Virus record (IMG/VR): IMGVR_UViG_3300030106_000042
Coordinates: 1-30,789 of that record
DNA: 30,789 bases
Source of the DNA: a virus
Reading direction: 5' to 3' (one strand)
Shown here: positions 6,671 to 15,289 of the stretch, piece after piece
Layout: every line of letters begins with the position of its first letter
Numbering within the stretch: the first letter of the stretch is position 1
Translations under genes and position numbers: made by a program
Notes under the pieces: model-generated
Database searches by the model: none
What the model was told of the DNA's origin: nothing
Seen by the model: only the letters and a program-made list of their open reading frames with translations

Positions 6671-7314
6671 GTATAACACACGCTAATTTTTTAACACAAG
6701 TAAGAAGTTATACTGAAGTAGATTCTAATGTTTTAACTGATACTCTATTAGATCAATTTATAAGAATAGTAGAATTAGATATTGCTAATAAAGTAGATTA
6801 TGATGATATAAGAGAATATGTAACTGCTGTTACTGGTACCTTGAGGTATCTTAATGTACCAGATGATTGTTTAGTAATACGTTCAGTGCAAATTATAAAT
6901 AACAGTACAAGAGATTTTTTAGAAAAAAGAGATACTTCATTTATAGCAGAATTTAATCCAACAGACGCTACTGGGCAACCAAAATACTATGCTAATTGGG
7001 ATGACAAAAATTTAGTTTTTGCTCCTATACCAGATCAAGCATATGAAATACAATTAAACTATATTAAAGACCCAGAACATTTTAATTCTACGACAGATAC
7101 TTTTTTATCTAAACATCAAGAGGCTTTGTTGTTACATGGTGTATTAACTGAGTGTTTTAGTTATTTAAAAGGTCCAGTTGATATGTACAACTTATACAAA
7201 ACCAAGTATAATGAAGAAATACAAGATTTTGCGTTGCAACAAATGGGTAGAAGAAGAAGAGCAGAGTATGATGATGGGGTTCCAAGAATACAAGTAGCTT
7301 CTCCTTCACCTTAA
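6667..7314 (+). CDS. Phage adaptor-family neck protein
   Basis: A 215-residue protein of the phage adaptor type found next to gp4-like proteins. It has an N-terminal helical segment with LLDQFIRIVELDIANKVD, then a beta section with LNVPDDCLVIRSVQI, then QLNYIKDPEHF, and C-terminal helices with HQEALLLHGVLTECFSYLKG and an Arg-rich stretch (MGRRRRAE). This helix-beta-helix layout is typical of the family, whose members are thought to join the head to the tail. It starts inside the stop codon of the previous gene (ATGA). The following fibre cluster begins 18 bases later with its own AAGGAG site. A tail-completion protein is the alternative. Confidence 0.6.
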   Translation: MSITHANFLTQVRSYTEVDSNVLTDTLLDQFIRIVELDIANKVDYDDIREYVTAVTGTLRYLNVPDDCLVIRSVQIINNSTRDFLEKRDTSFIAEFNPTDATGQPKYYANWDDKNLVFAPIPDQAYEIQLNYIKDPEHFNSTTDTFLSKHQEALLLHGVLTECFSYLKGPVDMYNLYKTKYNEEIQDFALQQMGRRRRAEYDDGVPRIQVASPSP

Positions 7315-7332
7315 AAAAACAAGGAGATAAAT

Positions 7333-7773
7333 ATGGCAATAACAACAAGTGTAGTTTGTAATGTATTTAAAACAGATGTGTTAAAAGGGGTGCATAATTT
7401 TACAGCAGCACCTTCTGGAAACACTTTTAAATTAAGTATGTATACATCAAGTGCAACTCTTGGTAAATCAACAACATCTTACACATCTGATAATGAGGTA
7501 AGTTCACCATCTGGTTATAGTGCAACTGGAAAGGCATTAGTATCATCTACTCCAGTTTTAAGCACTGACACAGCAGTATGTGATTTTGCTGATTTAACAT
7601 TTGTAGGAGTTTCACTTACAGCAAGAGGTGCCTTAATCTACAATGATTCAGCTACTGGTGATCCAGCAGTTGCAGTTTTAGATTTTGGTGGAGATAAAAC
7701 AGCTACTTCAGGTACATTTACAATTCAGTTTCCTACTGCTAATGCTTCAGATGCTATTTTAAGAATAGCTTAA
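7333..7773 (+). CDS. Beta-rich tail or decoration protein
   Basis: A 146-residue protein with a good AAGGAG site. It lacks charged residues over long stretches and reads as alternating beta strands. Recognisable blocks are FKLSMYTSSATLG, TSDNEVSSPSGYSATG and VSLTARGALIYND, which I know from many marine phage genomes as an unassigned structural protein coded at the start of fibre clusters. It ends FPTANASDAILRIA, a form often seen closing such proteins. It is probably a tail-surface or fibre-base subunit; the sequence alone does not settle which. The next gene follows after 16 bases with a GTG start. Confidence 0.55.
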   Translation: MAITTSVVCNVFKTDVLKGVHNFTAAPSGNTFKLSMYTSSATLGKSTTSYTSDNEVSSPSGYSATGKALVSSTPVLSTDTAVCDFADLTFVGVSLTARGALIYNDSATGDPAVAVLDFGGDKTATSGTFTIQFPTANASDAILRIA

Positions 7774-7789
7774 ATAGGAGATAAGTTCT

Positions 7790-8929
7790 GTGACTACTAG
7801 AACGTTAACTATTACTGTTGTAGGTGGTAATCCTTCTAATCATCCTTATCATAATGTTGGTTCTAGTAATAAATATGCAATAGATGGTTCCACTGCTACA
7901 GCAGATGTAACACTATATTTAGCTGAAGGTGGAACTTATGTTTTTGATCAATCAGATAGTTCAAATAGTGGGCATCCATTAAGGTTTTCTACTACAGCCA
8001 ATGGTACTCATAGTGGTGGTACAGAATATACTACAGGAGTAACTGTCACAGGAGTTCCTGGTAATGCAGGTGCAAAAACCACAATTATTGTAGCTGACTC
8101 TGCTCCCACACTATATTATTATTGTACACAACATTCCAATATGGGTTGGACTGCAAACACTGTTGCAGCTACTTCTTGGGGTGTTTTATCTTGGGGTCAA
8201 GGTGCTTGGGGGGATCAAAATGACATATCGGTATCAGTTACTGGAGTTGCATCTACTACTGCTCTAGGTTCTATAACAACTGATGCTGAAATAGGAGAAG
8301 GTTGGGGTAGAGGAACTTGGGGTAATAGAGTATGGAATGGTGTTTATTCTGTTATACCCACAGGTGTAAGTGCAACAACTGCTGTTGGCAGTGTAACACC
8401 AAGCATATCAATTAGTGTATCAGTTACTGGTGTAGCATCTACCACAGCTGTAGGATCTGTAACTACAACACAAGGAGTATCTTTATCAGTTACTGGATTA
8501 CCCACTACAAGCTCTATAGGCACGATTACAGCAAATGGCACTGGAGATGTATCTGCAACTGGATTATCTCTCACAGGGTCAATAGGTTCAGTTATTATAG
8601 CTCCACTTACTATTGCAGATGCAACTGGTGTGGGTTTGACATCTAGTGTTGGAACAGCGATTACAGCTTTTGACAGTTTAGTGTCTGTTACTGGACTAGC
8701 TCTAACAAGTTCTGTAGGATCTATTACTCCTATATCCATATACTCGGTAACTGGAGTTTCAGCAACATCAGCAGTAGGTACTTCAGCAGAGGTAACAGGC
8801 ACTGGTATAGTAGATGATGTGACTGGACTAGTATTGACGAGTAATGTTGGAAGTGTAATAATAATAGCATGGAACAGAGTAGATACAGGCACACCTGTAA
8901 CCTGGACAAAAATAACAACAGCAGCGTAA
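7790..8929 (+). CDS. Tail fibre-like protein: cupredoxin domain plus VTG repeats
   Basis: A 379-residue protein starting at GTG 7790 with an AGGAG site upstream. Residues about 5-125 read as a cupredoxin beta-barrel: YVFDQSDSSNSGHPLRFS carries His62, and YYCTQHSNMGW carries Cys112, His115 and Met118. That C-x2-H-x2-M loop has the same spacing as the amicyanin-type type-1 copper site. A Trp-rich linker (SWGVLSWGQGAWG; GWGRGTWGNRVWNG) follows. Residues about 147-357 hold nine degenerate copies of a 14-residue unit near VTGVxxTTAVGSVT, separated by variable spacers. Proteins with this N-terminal block are known to me from marine phage tails. Whether copper is bound is not established. Position marks it as a tail or fibre component. 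Confidence 0.65.
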   Translation: MTTRTLTITVVGGNPSNHPYHNVGSSNKYAIDGSTATADVTLYLAEGGTYVFDQSDSSNSGHPLRFSTTANGTHSGGTEYTTGVTVTGVPGNAGAKTTIIVADSAPTLYYYCTQHSNMGWTANTVAATSWGVLSWGQGAWGDQNDISVSVTGVASTTALGSITTDAEIGEGWGRGTWGNRVWNGVYSVIPTGVSATTAVGSVTPSISISVSVTGVASTTAVGSVTTTQGVSLSVTGLPTTSSIGTITANGTGDVSATGLSLTGSIGSVIIAPLTIADATGVGLTSSVGTAITAFDSLVSVTGLALTSSVGSITPISIYSVTGVSATSAVGTSAEVTGTGIVDDVTGLVLTSNVGSVIIIAWNRVDTGTPVTWTKITTAA

Positions 8930-8939
8930 AGGAAAATAT

Positions 8940-9905
8940 ATGGCATCTACATACTCATCAGATTTAAAACTGGAACTCATGGCAACTGGTGAAAACGCTG
9001 GTACATGGGGAACAAAAACAAACACAAATTTACAATTAGTACAACAGGCAATAGGTGGTTTTGAACAAGTTACGGTTGGGGATGGAGCAACAGTTGCTCT
9101 TGCAATGACTGACGGTACTATATCAAACGCAAGAAACATGGTTGTTAAAGTGGCTACTGTAACCCTATCAGGAGCCACTGTTTTAACAGTACCTGACAGC
9201 ATTGAAAAAATGTATATTTTTGATGTAACAGCAGTAACAAATCCAACGAACTTGACTATCAAAACTGCAAGTGGAACTGGCTTTTCTCCAGATCAGGCGA
9301 AAATATATTTTGCATACTCTAACGGAACAAATATTGTTGAAGTATCACTAGATAGTTTAGGTGGTGCAATTGGCACAGCAAGTTTACCAACAGTACCGAT
9401 TACAAAAGGTGGTACAGGTTTAACATCAGCAGGTTCTGCAAATCAAGCGTTGAAAATGAATAGTGGGGGTAGTGCATTAGAGTTTGGAACATTACCTATA
9501 GCAGGTGGTGGAACTGGTGCAACAACTTTAGCTGGTGCTAATATCGTAGCGTCAAATGCTAATACAACATTTACAAAAGCATTGAGAGGTAGCACACAAA
9601 CTGCTGGTTCTCAAACAGGTAGTGTAACATTAGATTTTGACACCTATCAGAATTTTGTTTTAACAGCAACAGGTAATGTTACTTTAGCTAATCCAAGCAC
9701 AGAATCAGTGGGTCAATCTGGTATTATAGTATTTATTCAAGATGGTACAGGTAGTAGAACATTAAGTTTAGGCACAGATTATGAAACAGCAGGTGGTGCT
9801 GGTTTAACAATATCAACAGCTGCTAATGCAGTTGATGTTATACCATATTTTGTTAAGGCTTCTGCAAGTATTCAACTAGGAGCACCCCAACTTGCATTTG
9901 CATAG
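8940..9905 (+). CDS. Tail fibre protein with GGTG motifs
   Basis: A 321-residue fibre protein. The N-terminal part (SSDLKLELMATGENAGTWG, NTNLQLVQQAIGG) is the usual opening of phage fibre/collar-type proteins and probably attaches to the tail. The middle carries two fibre linkers, ITKGGTGLTSAGSANQAL and IAGGGTGATTLAGAN, the knots typical of trimeric tail fibres. The last 110 residues form a beta-rich tip domain with a GSRTLSLGTDYETAGG segment. No peptidase or sugar-cleaving motif is visible, so it likely binds rather than degrades. It sits between the cupredoxin-repeat gene and the LamG-type fibre genes in the receptor-recognition cluster. Confidence 0.75.
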   Translation: MASTYSSDLKLELMATGENAGTWGTKTNTNLQLVQQAIGGFEQVTVGDGATVALAMTDGTISNARNMVVKVATVTLSGATVLTVPDSIEKMYIFDVTAVTNPTNLTIKTASGTGFSPDQAKIYFAYSNGTNIVEVSLDSLGGAIGTASLPTVPITKGGTGLTSAGSANQALKMNSGGSALEFGTLPIAGGGTGATTLAGANIVASNANTTFTKALRGSTQTAGSQTGSVTLDFDTYQNFVLTATGNVTLANPSTESVGQSGIIVFIQDGTGSRTLSLGTDYETAGGAGLTISTAANAVDVIPYFVKASASIQLGAPQLAFA

Positions 9906-9917
9906 GAGACATAATTA

Positions 9918-10736
9918 ATGCCAGTACAAGGTGAATTTTTTCAAAATCCTGGTGGAGCTGGTGGTTTCTATGATTATCAGATACAACAATCAGCTAGATT
10001 TGATAGAGCAAGTGATAGCAGATTAACTAGAACATTTGGGACAGCTTCTTCTTTAAAAAAGTTTACTATTAGCTTTTGGTTAAAAAGAGCTTTATTAGGT
10101 GCTGCTATTTCTGGTGATACTTATAAGTTTATGAGTATTATGAATAAAACAACAGGTAATTATGATGGTAATGCTGCTGCAATAATTTTTGATTCAAGTT
10201 CTCATGTAGACAAATTTGGTCTTTATAGATTTCCTGCTGGAAGTTCTACTTTAAGAAGTGATGGTTTATTTAGAGATACTACAGGTTGGAATCATTTAGT
10301 TGTTAGAGCTGACACTACACAATCAACAGCATCAGATAGAGTGCTAATGTATTTAAATGGTAATCAACTTACAACAAATACTCCTTCAGCAGGTTATTTA
10401 TCACAAGATGCTGATTATACTACATTTGCGACTGCTGATTTACACTATATAGGAACTAATGCATCTGCATCTGGTATGGGATTTGATGGATATTTAGCAG
10501 AATTTATTTTTGCAGATGGACAATCTTATGCTCCAACTCAGTTTGGTGAAACTAAAAATGGAGTGTGGATTCCAAAAAATCCAAGTGGTACAACATTTGG
10601 TAACAATGGTTTTCATCTTAAATTTGAAGATGCAAGTGATTTAGGTAATGATAGTTCAGGCAACAATAACGATTTTTCAGTAACAAACATGGGTGCAGAC
10701 CATCAAGTTCTTGATAGTCCGACATTTGGGAGTTAA
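9918..10736 (+). CDS. LamG-type fibre protein, N-terminal half of a split fibre
   Basis: A 272-residue protein with a concanavalin A/LamG domain: FTISFWLKRA near residue 50, GWNHLVVRAD with a following VLMYLNGNQL at about 128-155, and LHYIGTNASASGMGFDGYLAEFIF at about 178-200. It then has the linker FGETKNGVWIPKNPSG and FGNNGFHLKFEDASDLGNDS. In related marine phages this linker continues, after a DSPTNN-like segment, straight into an SPRY-like domain. Here the frame stops right after VLDSPTFGS and the next gene picks up the SPRY-like part. LamG folds usually bind glycans, which fits receptor binding. Confidence 0.7.
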   Translation: MPVQGEFFQNPGGAGGFYDYQIQQSARFDRASDSRLTRTFGTASSLKKFTISFWLKRALLGAAISGDTYKFMSIMNKTTGNYDGNAAAIIFDSSSHVDKFGLYRFPAGSSTLRSDGLFRDTTGWNHLVVRADTTQSTASDRVLMYLNGNQLTTNTPSAGYLSQDADYTTFATADLHYIGTNASASGMGFDGYLAEFIFADGQSYAPTQFGETKNGVWIPKNPSGTTFGNNGFHLKFEDASDLGNDSSGNNNDFSVTNMGADHQVLDSPTFGS

Positions 10737-10738
10737 TT

Positions 10739-12460
10739 ATGGCAAGTAGTGGAAATTTTACTAAATGGTCTCCTTTATTTAAAGATACTAATTTAGCTTC
10801 TTTAAAAGAAGCATGTACAAGGTTTGATGGCACGACTAATGCCACGAGTGCTTTAACTGATTTTGCCATACCAGTTGGTACTAAGTTTTATGCAGAAGTT
10901 ATAGCTAAGTTAGGTAGTAATTATTACAATATTTTTGGCATAGCTCCACCAGATTTGAATTTAGCAACTTATGCTAGAAATTTAGCTAATGTATATGGTA
11001 TAGAACAAAGGACTAATCCTGGTGCGTACACAATAAATTCAATATCTAATACTACTGTTGGCTCTGATTCAAGTAGCCAAGGAGATTTAGATACACAAGT
11101 ATTAACTTATGGAATAGCAGTTAATAGAGTAGATAACGAAGTAAAACTTTATTTAGATAACACTTTAAAATTTACCTTATCTATTCCTTCTACTGGCGAA
11201 TTTCACTTTATGTGCAGTTTTACTGGTGGAAATAATGCTACATCAGTTCATTACAATTTTAATGGAGGACACGATTCTACGGGAGCTGGTGATAAAACTG
11301 CAGCAAGTAATACAGATGAAAACGGCTTCGGAGAGTTCCAGTACTCGCCACCTTCAGGTCATTTAGCCTGTTGCTCGGCTAACTTACCTACGTCATCTGA
11401 CATAGATCCTGGAGGAGATAATGGAGCAGATGAAAACCCTACTAAACAATTTGGTGTCCTTACTTATTCTGGTGGTACATCAGGTATTACAGGATTAGGA
11501 TTTCAACCAGATTTAGTATGGATTAAAAGAAGAAGTGACGCACAAAGTAATGGATTATTTGATAGTAGTAGAGGAACAAGTAAAGTTTTAAATTCTGATG
11601 GTAACAGTGCAGAAGCAACTTCTTCTGGTTTAACTTCATTTGATAGTGATGGTTATACTATGGGAACATTTTATAATCAAAGTAGTTATACTTATGTAAG
11701 TTGGTGTTGGAAAGCTAACGGAGGAACTACAGCTAGTAATGGAAGTGGATCAATAACTTCTACAGTACAAGCAAATACAAAAGCTGGATTTAGTATAGTT
11801 ACTTATACTGGTAATGATGGTTCTTGGGGTTCTGGTAATAGAGATACTTTTGGGCATGGTCTGTCGGCAGCTCCTGAGTTAATTTTTATAAAAGAAACAA
11901 ATTCAGTAGACCAGTGGACAGTTTTTCATGCTCATGTAGGCAATGGTGGTGGAAGTAATGCAGCAGCAAACAATTTAGTTTTAAATACAAGTGCTGCTTT
12001 ATATACTAATCAAAGTTATAAATCATTTGGTGAAACTATGCCTACTAGCACTTTAGTTACTGTTGAAGGTAACACTACAAATTCAAGCAGTTCTAATCAT
12101 GTAGCGTATTGTTGGCATTCAGTTGATGGCTATAGTAAGTTTGGTTCGTTTGAAGGAAATTCAAATAATGATGGTCCATTTATCTATACAGGTTTTAGAC
12201 CTAGACTATTATTTATAAAAAATATTGATAGTACAAGTCCTTGGGGTGTTTATGATGGAGAAAGACCAGGATTTAATGATTGTGATTTAGGAGCATGGGA
12301 TGAATCAACTGCACTTGATAATAATATAGGTGCTTATCCATTAGACATTTTATCTAATGGATTCAAATTGAAAACGTCAAATGCAACAGTAAACTCTTCA
12401 CATACTTGGGTGTATGGTGCGTGGGCAGACGTTCCTGCAAAATATAATAATGCTTTTTAA
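10739..12460 (+). CDS. SPRY-like plus repeated fibre-tip domains, C-terminal half of split fibre
   Basis: A 573-residue protein starting at ATG 10739 with GGGAG six bases upstream. Residues about 1-190 read as a SPRY/ConA-like domain (KFYAEVIAK, NEVKLYLDNTLKFTLSIP). A linker with FGEFQYSPPSGHLACCSANLP follows. The rest has two related units, each with LxFxPxLxxIKxxxS and a YxWCWK or YCWHSVDGYSKFG block, ending in a conserved HTWVYGAWADVP tail. Such paired units are common at fibre tips of marine phages. Placed directly after the LamG half in the -1 frame, it probably works with that protein as one receptor-binding complex. Confidence 0.7.
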   Translation: MASSGNFTKWSPLFKDTNLASLKEACTRFDGTTNATSALTDFAIPVGTKFYAEVIAKLGSNYYNIFGIAPPDLNLATYARNLANVYGIEQRTNPGAYTINSISNTTVGSDSSSQGDLDTQVLTYGIAVNRVDNEVKLYLDNTLKFTLSIPSTGEFHFMCSFTGGNNATSVHYNFNGGHDSTGAGDKTAASNTDENGFGEFQYSPPSGHLACCSANLPTSSDIDPGGDNGADENPTKQFGVLTYSGGTSGITGLGFQPDLVWIKRRSDAQSNGLFDSSRGTSKVLNSDGNSAEATSSGLTSFDSDGYTMGTFYNQSSYTYVSWCWKANGGTTASNGSGSITSTVQANTKAGFSIVTYTGNDGSWGSGNRDTFGHGLSAAPELIFIKETNSVDQWTVFHAHVGNGGGSNAAANNLVLNTSAALYTNQSYKSFGETMPTSTLVTVEGNTTNSSSSNHVAYCWHSVDGYSKFGSFEGNSNNDGPFIYTGFRPRLLFIKNIDSTSPWGVYDGERPGFNDCDLGAWDESTALDNNIGAYPLDILSNGFKLKTSNATVNSSHTWVYGAWADVPAKYNNAF

Positions 12461-12468
12461 GGAGGTGA
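12459..12468 (+). promoter_or_regulatory. Near-perfect Shine-Dalgarno site
   Basis: AAGGAGGTGA matches the full complement of a typical bacterial 16S rRNA 3' end, six bases before the ATG at 12475. It overlaps the preceding stop codon. Other sites in this window are shorter (AGGAG or AAGGAG), so this gene may be translated unusually strongly. Confidence 0.8.
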
Positions 12469-12474
12469 AATAAA

Positions 12475-13110
12475 ATGTGGGCTTATATAAAAGATAATAA
12501 AATAGAGGAGATAATAGCGAGACCTAAAGATATGGTCATAGATGATATCAAACATTCTCGTAGAATTTTTAGTGCATGGACTTGGGATGAACTCAACGCT
12601 ATAGGTATTTATACGGTGGAAGCAGGAACAAAAGGTGATGATAGGTTTGAGATAACAAGTCAACCTACATACACATTTGATAGTTCTAATAAAAAAGTTA
12701 CTACTAAATACACTACCACTGATAGAGCATTAGATGATTCTGAAGCTAAAGATGATGATGGTAAAAATATATTAGATGTAGATGGTAACAAAGTAATTAA
12801 TTATGGTTTAAAAACGTTAGCTAAAAATCAATGTAAAACTACTGCACACAGTTTAATTAAAAGATTTGGTTGGTTAGTTCAAAGAGTCACTATGGATAGT
12901 AGTGCCACGATTCCAAGTGCTGTAACAACCTACTGTGCAGCAATTAGAAAAGATTGTGGTGATATTGAAACAGCGATTGATAATGCAAGTGACATGGCAG
13001 CATTTAAAGCATTGTATACAGATGAGTTTAACAGTGATGGTTCAGTAAAAACTGTAAATAGAATTAATAGGTGGACATCAGATTCTACTGTAACCGACTA
13101 CATAAGATAA
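12475..13110 (+). CDS. Tail fibre assembly chaperone-like protein
   Basis: A 211-residue protein with an N-terminal domain starting MWAYIKDNKIEEII, then IFSAWTWDELNAIGIYTVE, a layout shared with small tail-fibre assembly proteins coded just after fibre genes. The C-terminal half is helical (LKTLAKNQCKTTAHSLIKRFGW) and ends in an XkdW/DUF4376-like section with TIPSAVTTYCAAIRKDCGDI. Its place right after the fibre pair and its strong ribosome site agree with a chaperone or fibre-tip role. A structural function, for example as a fibre subunit, cannot be excluded. The next gene starts five bases after its stop, with only a weak ribosome site. Confidence 0.6.
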   Translation: MWAYIKDNKIEEIIARPKDMVIDDIKHSRRIFSAWTWDELNAIGIYTVEAGTKGDDRFEITSQPTYTFDSSNKKVTTKYTTTDRALDDSEAKDDDGKNILDVDGNKVINYGLKTLAKNQCKTTAHSLIKRFGWLVQRVTMDSSATIPSAVTTYCAAIRKDCGDIETAIDNASDMAAFKALYTDEFNSDGSVKTVNRINRWTSDSTVTDYIR

Positions 13111-13114
13111 TGTT

Positions 13115-15286
13115 ATGCTTAGTGAAGTCCAGATTGTTGGAGGAATAAACAAACAAGTTACACCGACAGGTGCCCAAGGTAAGTGGATTGACTGTGATAA
13201 TGTAAGATTTCGTTATGGGTATCCAGAAAAAATAGGTGGATGGGAACAAACTACTTCTAGCACCTTAGTTGGTGTTGGTAGAGATATGCACATTTGGAGT
13301 GATCTTACTGGTAAAAGATATATAGCCATTGGCACAAACAAAGGTTTATTTATATACCATGATGGGTCTATGTATGATGTATCTCCTCTAGACACAAATG
13401 TAACCTCTTGTACATTAACGACAACTAATAATTCTGCTACTGTTACTGTGAATAAAGCAGCTCATGGACTACAAATTGGAGATTTATTTTTATTCTCTAG
13501 TGTAACTTTACCAGGTGGTAGCACTGGTTTTGTTGGTGCTGATTTCACACAAAATACTTTTGAAGTTATAACAAGAACTTCAGACACTTTTACTGTAACA
13601 GCAGGTAAAGTTGAATCTGGCTCTGGTTTTACTGCTGGTGGAAGTGTAACACTATCTCCGTATTTTAAGGTAGGTGATGCAGTGCAAGTTACTGGTTATG
13701 GTTTTGGGTCTGGTTTATACGGTGGTACAAATCCCTCAATCACTAGCACTACATTAAATGGTGCATTGTTAGATGATGCAAATGGAACTGGTGGTTCTGG
13801 CACTACAATAACTTTGACCTCTGTATCTGGTTTTAGTAGTAGTGGAGGCACATTAAAAGTAGGAGAAGAATTAATTACATACACTGGTGTAGCTGGTAGC
13901 ACTGTTACTGGTATATCACGAGGTGCATCTGGGTCTACTAGATCTGCACACAGTGATGGTGCTGTAGTGCAAGAAGCATCTAATTTTACTGGGTGGGGTG
14001 ATGCCTCACCAACAGGTGAAGTGACATTAGAACCTGGAAACTGGTCATTAGATAATTTTGGTCAAATATTAGTTGCGACTGTAAAAAATAATAAAACTTT
14101 TCAATGGAATCCGAGCAGTGCCTCGGCTCTGTCAACAAGAGCTACAGTCATAACAAACGCACCAATACAAAGTGTGATGACTGTAGTTTCAGACAGAGAT
14201 AGACATTTAATACATTTAGGCACTGAAACAACTGTGGGAACGAGTTCACAAGATAAAATGTTTATACGTTTTTCTGATCAAGAAAATTTTGAAGATTACA
14301 CACCAACGTCTGTAAATACAGCAGGTACTTTTAGAATTGATAGTGGTACTAAAATTGTAGGAGCAGTAAATGCTGGGAGTTATATATTAATTTTAACAGA
14401 TACCTCTGCGTATACTATGCAGTTTGTTGGTCCTCCTTTTACGTTTGCCATACAACAGGTAGGAGCTAATTGTGGTTTAATATCACAACACGCAATAGTG
14501 GCAGTTAACGGTGTCGTATACTGGATGGGTCGAGCTGGTGGATTTTATCTTTATGACGGTACAGTAAAAAAATTAAATTGTTCAGTAGAAGATTTTGTTT
14601 TTACCACACAAGATACTGATGATTTAGGCATAAACTTTGATGCGTCTGATGTTGTGTATGCTGGATACAATTCTTTGTTTAGTGAGATTAATTGGTTTTA
14701 TCCTAAAGCTGGATCTACACAAATAGATAGAGTGGTAAGTTTGAATTATGCTGAGTCTCTTTGGACAGTAGGTTCATTACCAAGAACTACATATTATGAT
14801 AAAACTATATACGATAATCCTTATGCAACAGAATATAATTTAAGTGGTGTACCTAATTTTCCTATAATACAAGGTGTTACTAATACAAATGGTGCAACTA
14901 CGTTATACGCACACGAAAAAGGAAATAATCAAGTAAATTCTGACGGAACACAAACTGCCATAATAGGAAGTATAGAAAGTGGGGATTTTGAAATGGATAG
15001 TGGTGGACCAGTAAGAGGGGAGTTTTTTATTAAAATAAGTAGGTTTGTTCCAGACTTTAGAGCTTTAGCTGGTAATGCTAGAGTTACAATTAATTTAAAA
15101 GATTTTCCTAGCGATACAGAGGTTAGTAGCAGTTTAGGTCCTTTTACTATATCTTCATCAACACAAAAAGTAGATACAAGAGCTAGAGCTAGAGCAGTAA
15201 GTTTAAAAATAGAAAACACTACCACAAATGAGAATTGGAGATATGGCACATTTAAAGCTGATATTCAACCAGATGGTAGACGTTGA
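13115..15286 (+). CDS. P22 gp10-like tail hub / DNA-stabilisation protein
   Basis: A 723-residue protein with the family opening INKQVTPTGAQGKWIDCDNV followed by RFRYGYPEKIGGWE. This marks the P22 gp10-like hub protein that closes the channel after packaging and holds the tail needle. The core continues with beta-propeller-like strands around residues 55-95 and 300-640 (FIRFSDQENFEDYTPTSVNT, AIVAVNGVVYWMGRAGGFY, TRARARAVSLKIENTTT). Two beta modules are inserted: about residues 97-175 (AAHGLQIGDLFLF) and about 228-284 (VGEELITYTGVAGSTVTGIS). Inserts of this kind are frequent in marine phage structural proteins, and they make the protein much longer than P22 gp10. No needle gene is recognisable beside it. 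Confidence 0.75.
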   Translation: MLSEVQIVGGINKQVTPTGAQGKWIDCDNVRFRYGYPEKIGGWEQTTSSTLVGVGRDMHIWSDLTGKRYIAIGTNKGLFIYHDGSMYDVSPLDTNVTSCTLTTTNNSATVTVNKAAHGLQIGDLFLFSSVTLPGGSTGFVGADFTQNTFEVITRTSDTFTVTAGKVESGSGFTAGGSVTLSPYFKVGDAVQVTGYGFGSGLYGGTNPSITSTTLNGALLDDANGTGGSGTTITLTSVSGFSSSGGTLKVGEELITYTGVAGSTVTGISRGASGSTRSAHSDGAVVQEASNFTGWGDASPTGEVTLEPGNWSLDNFGQILVATVKNNKTFQWNPSSASALSTRATVITNAPIQSVMTVVSDRDRHLIHLGTETTVGTSSQDKMFIRFSDQENFEDYTPTSVNTAGTFRIDSGTKIVGAVNAGSYILILTDTSAYTMQFVGPPFTFAIQQVGANCGLISQHAIVAVNGVVYWMGRAGGFYLYDGTVKKLNCSVEDFVFTTQDTDDLGINFDASDVVYAGYNSLFSEINWFYPKAGSTQIDRVVSLNYAESLWTVGSLPRTTYYDKTIYDNPYATEYNLSGVPNFPIIQGVTNTNGATTLYAHEKGNNQVNSDGTQTAIIGSIESGDFEMDSGGPVRGEFFIKISRFVPDFRALAGNARVTINLKDFPSDTEVSSSLGPFTISSSTQKVDTRARARAVSLKIENTTTNENWRYGTFKADIQPDGRR

Positions 15287-15289
15287 TGT

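Noticed and set aside
8344-8946. 200-codon open frame on the minus strand
   Set aside because: It mirrors the repetitive Thr/Val-rich tail gene on the plus strand, has no ribosome site, and its Val/Pro/Thr composition is a by-product of the repeats.
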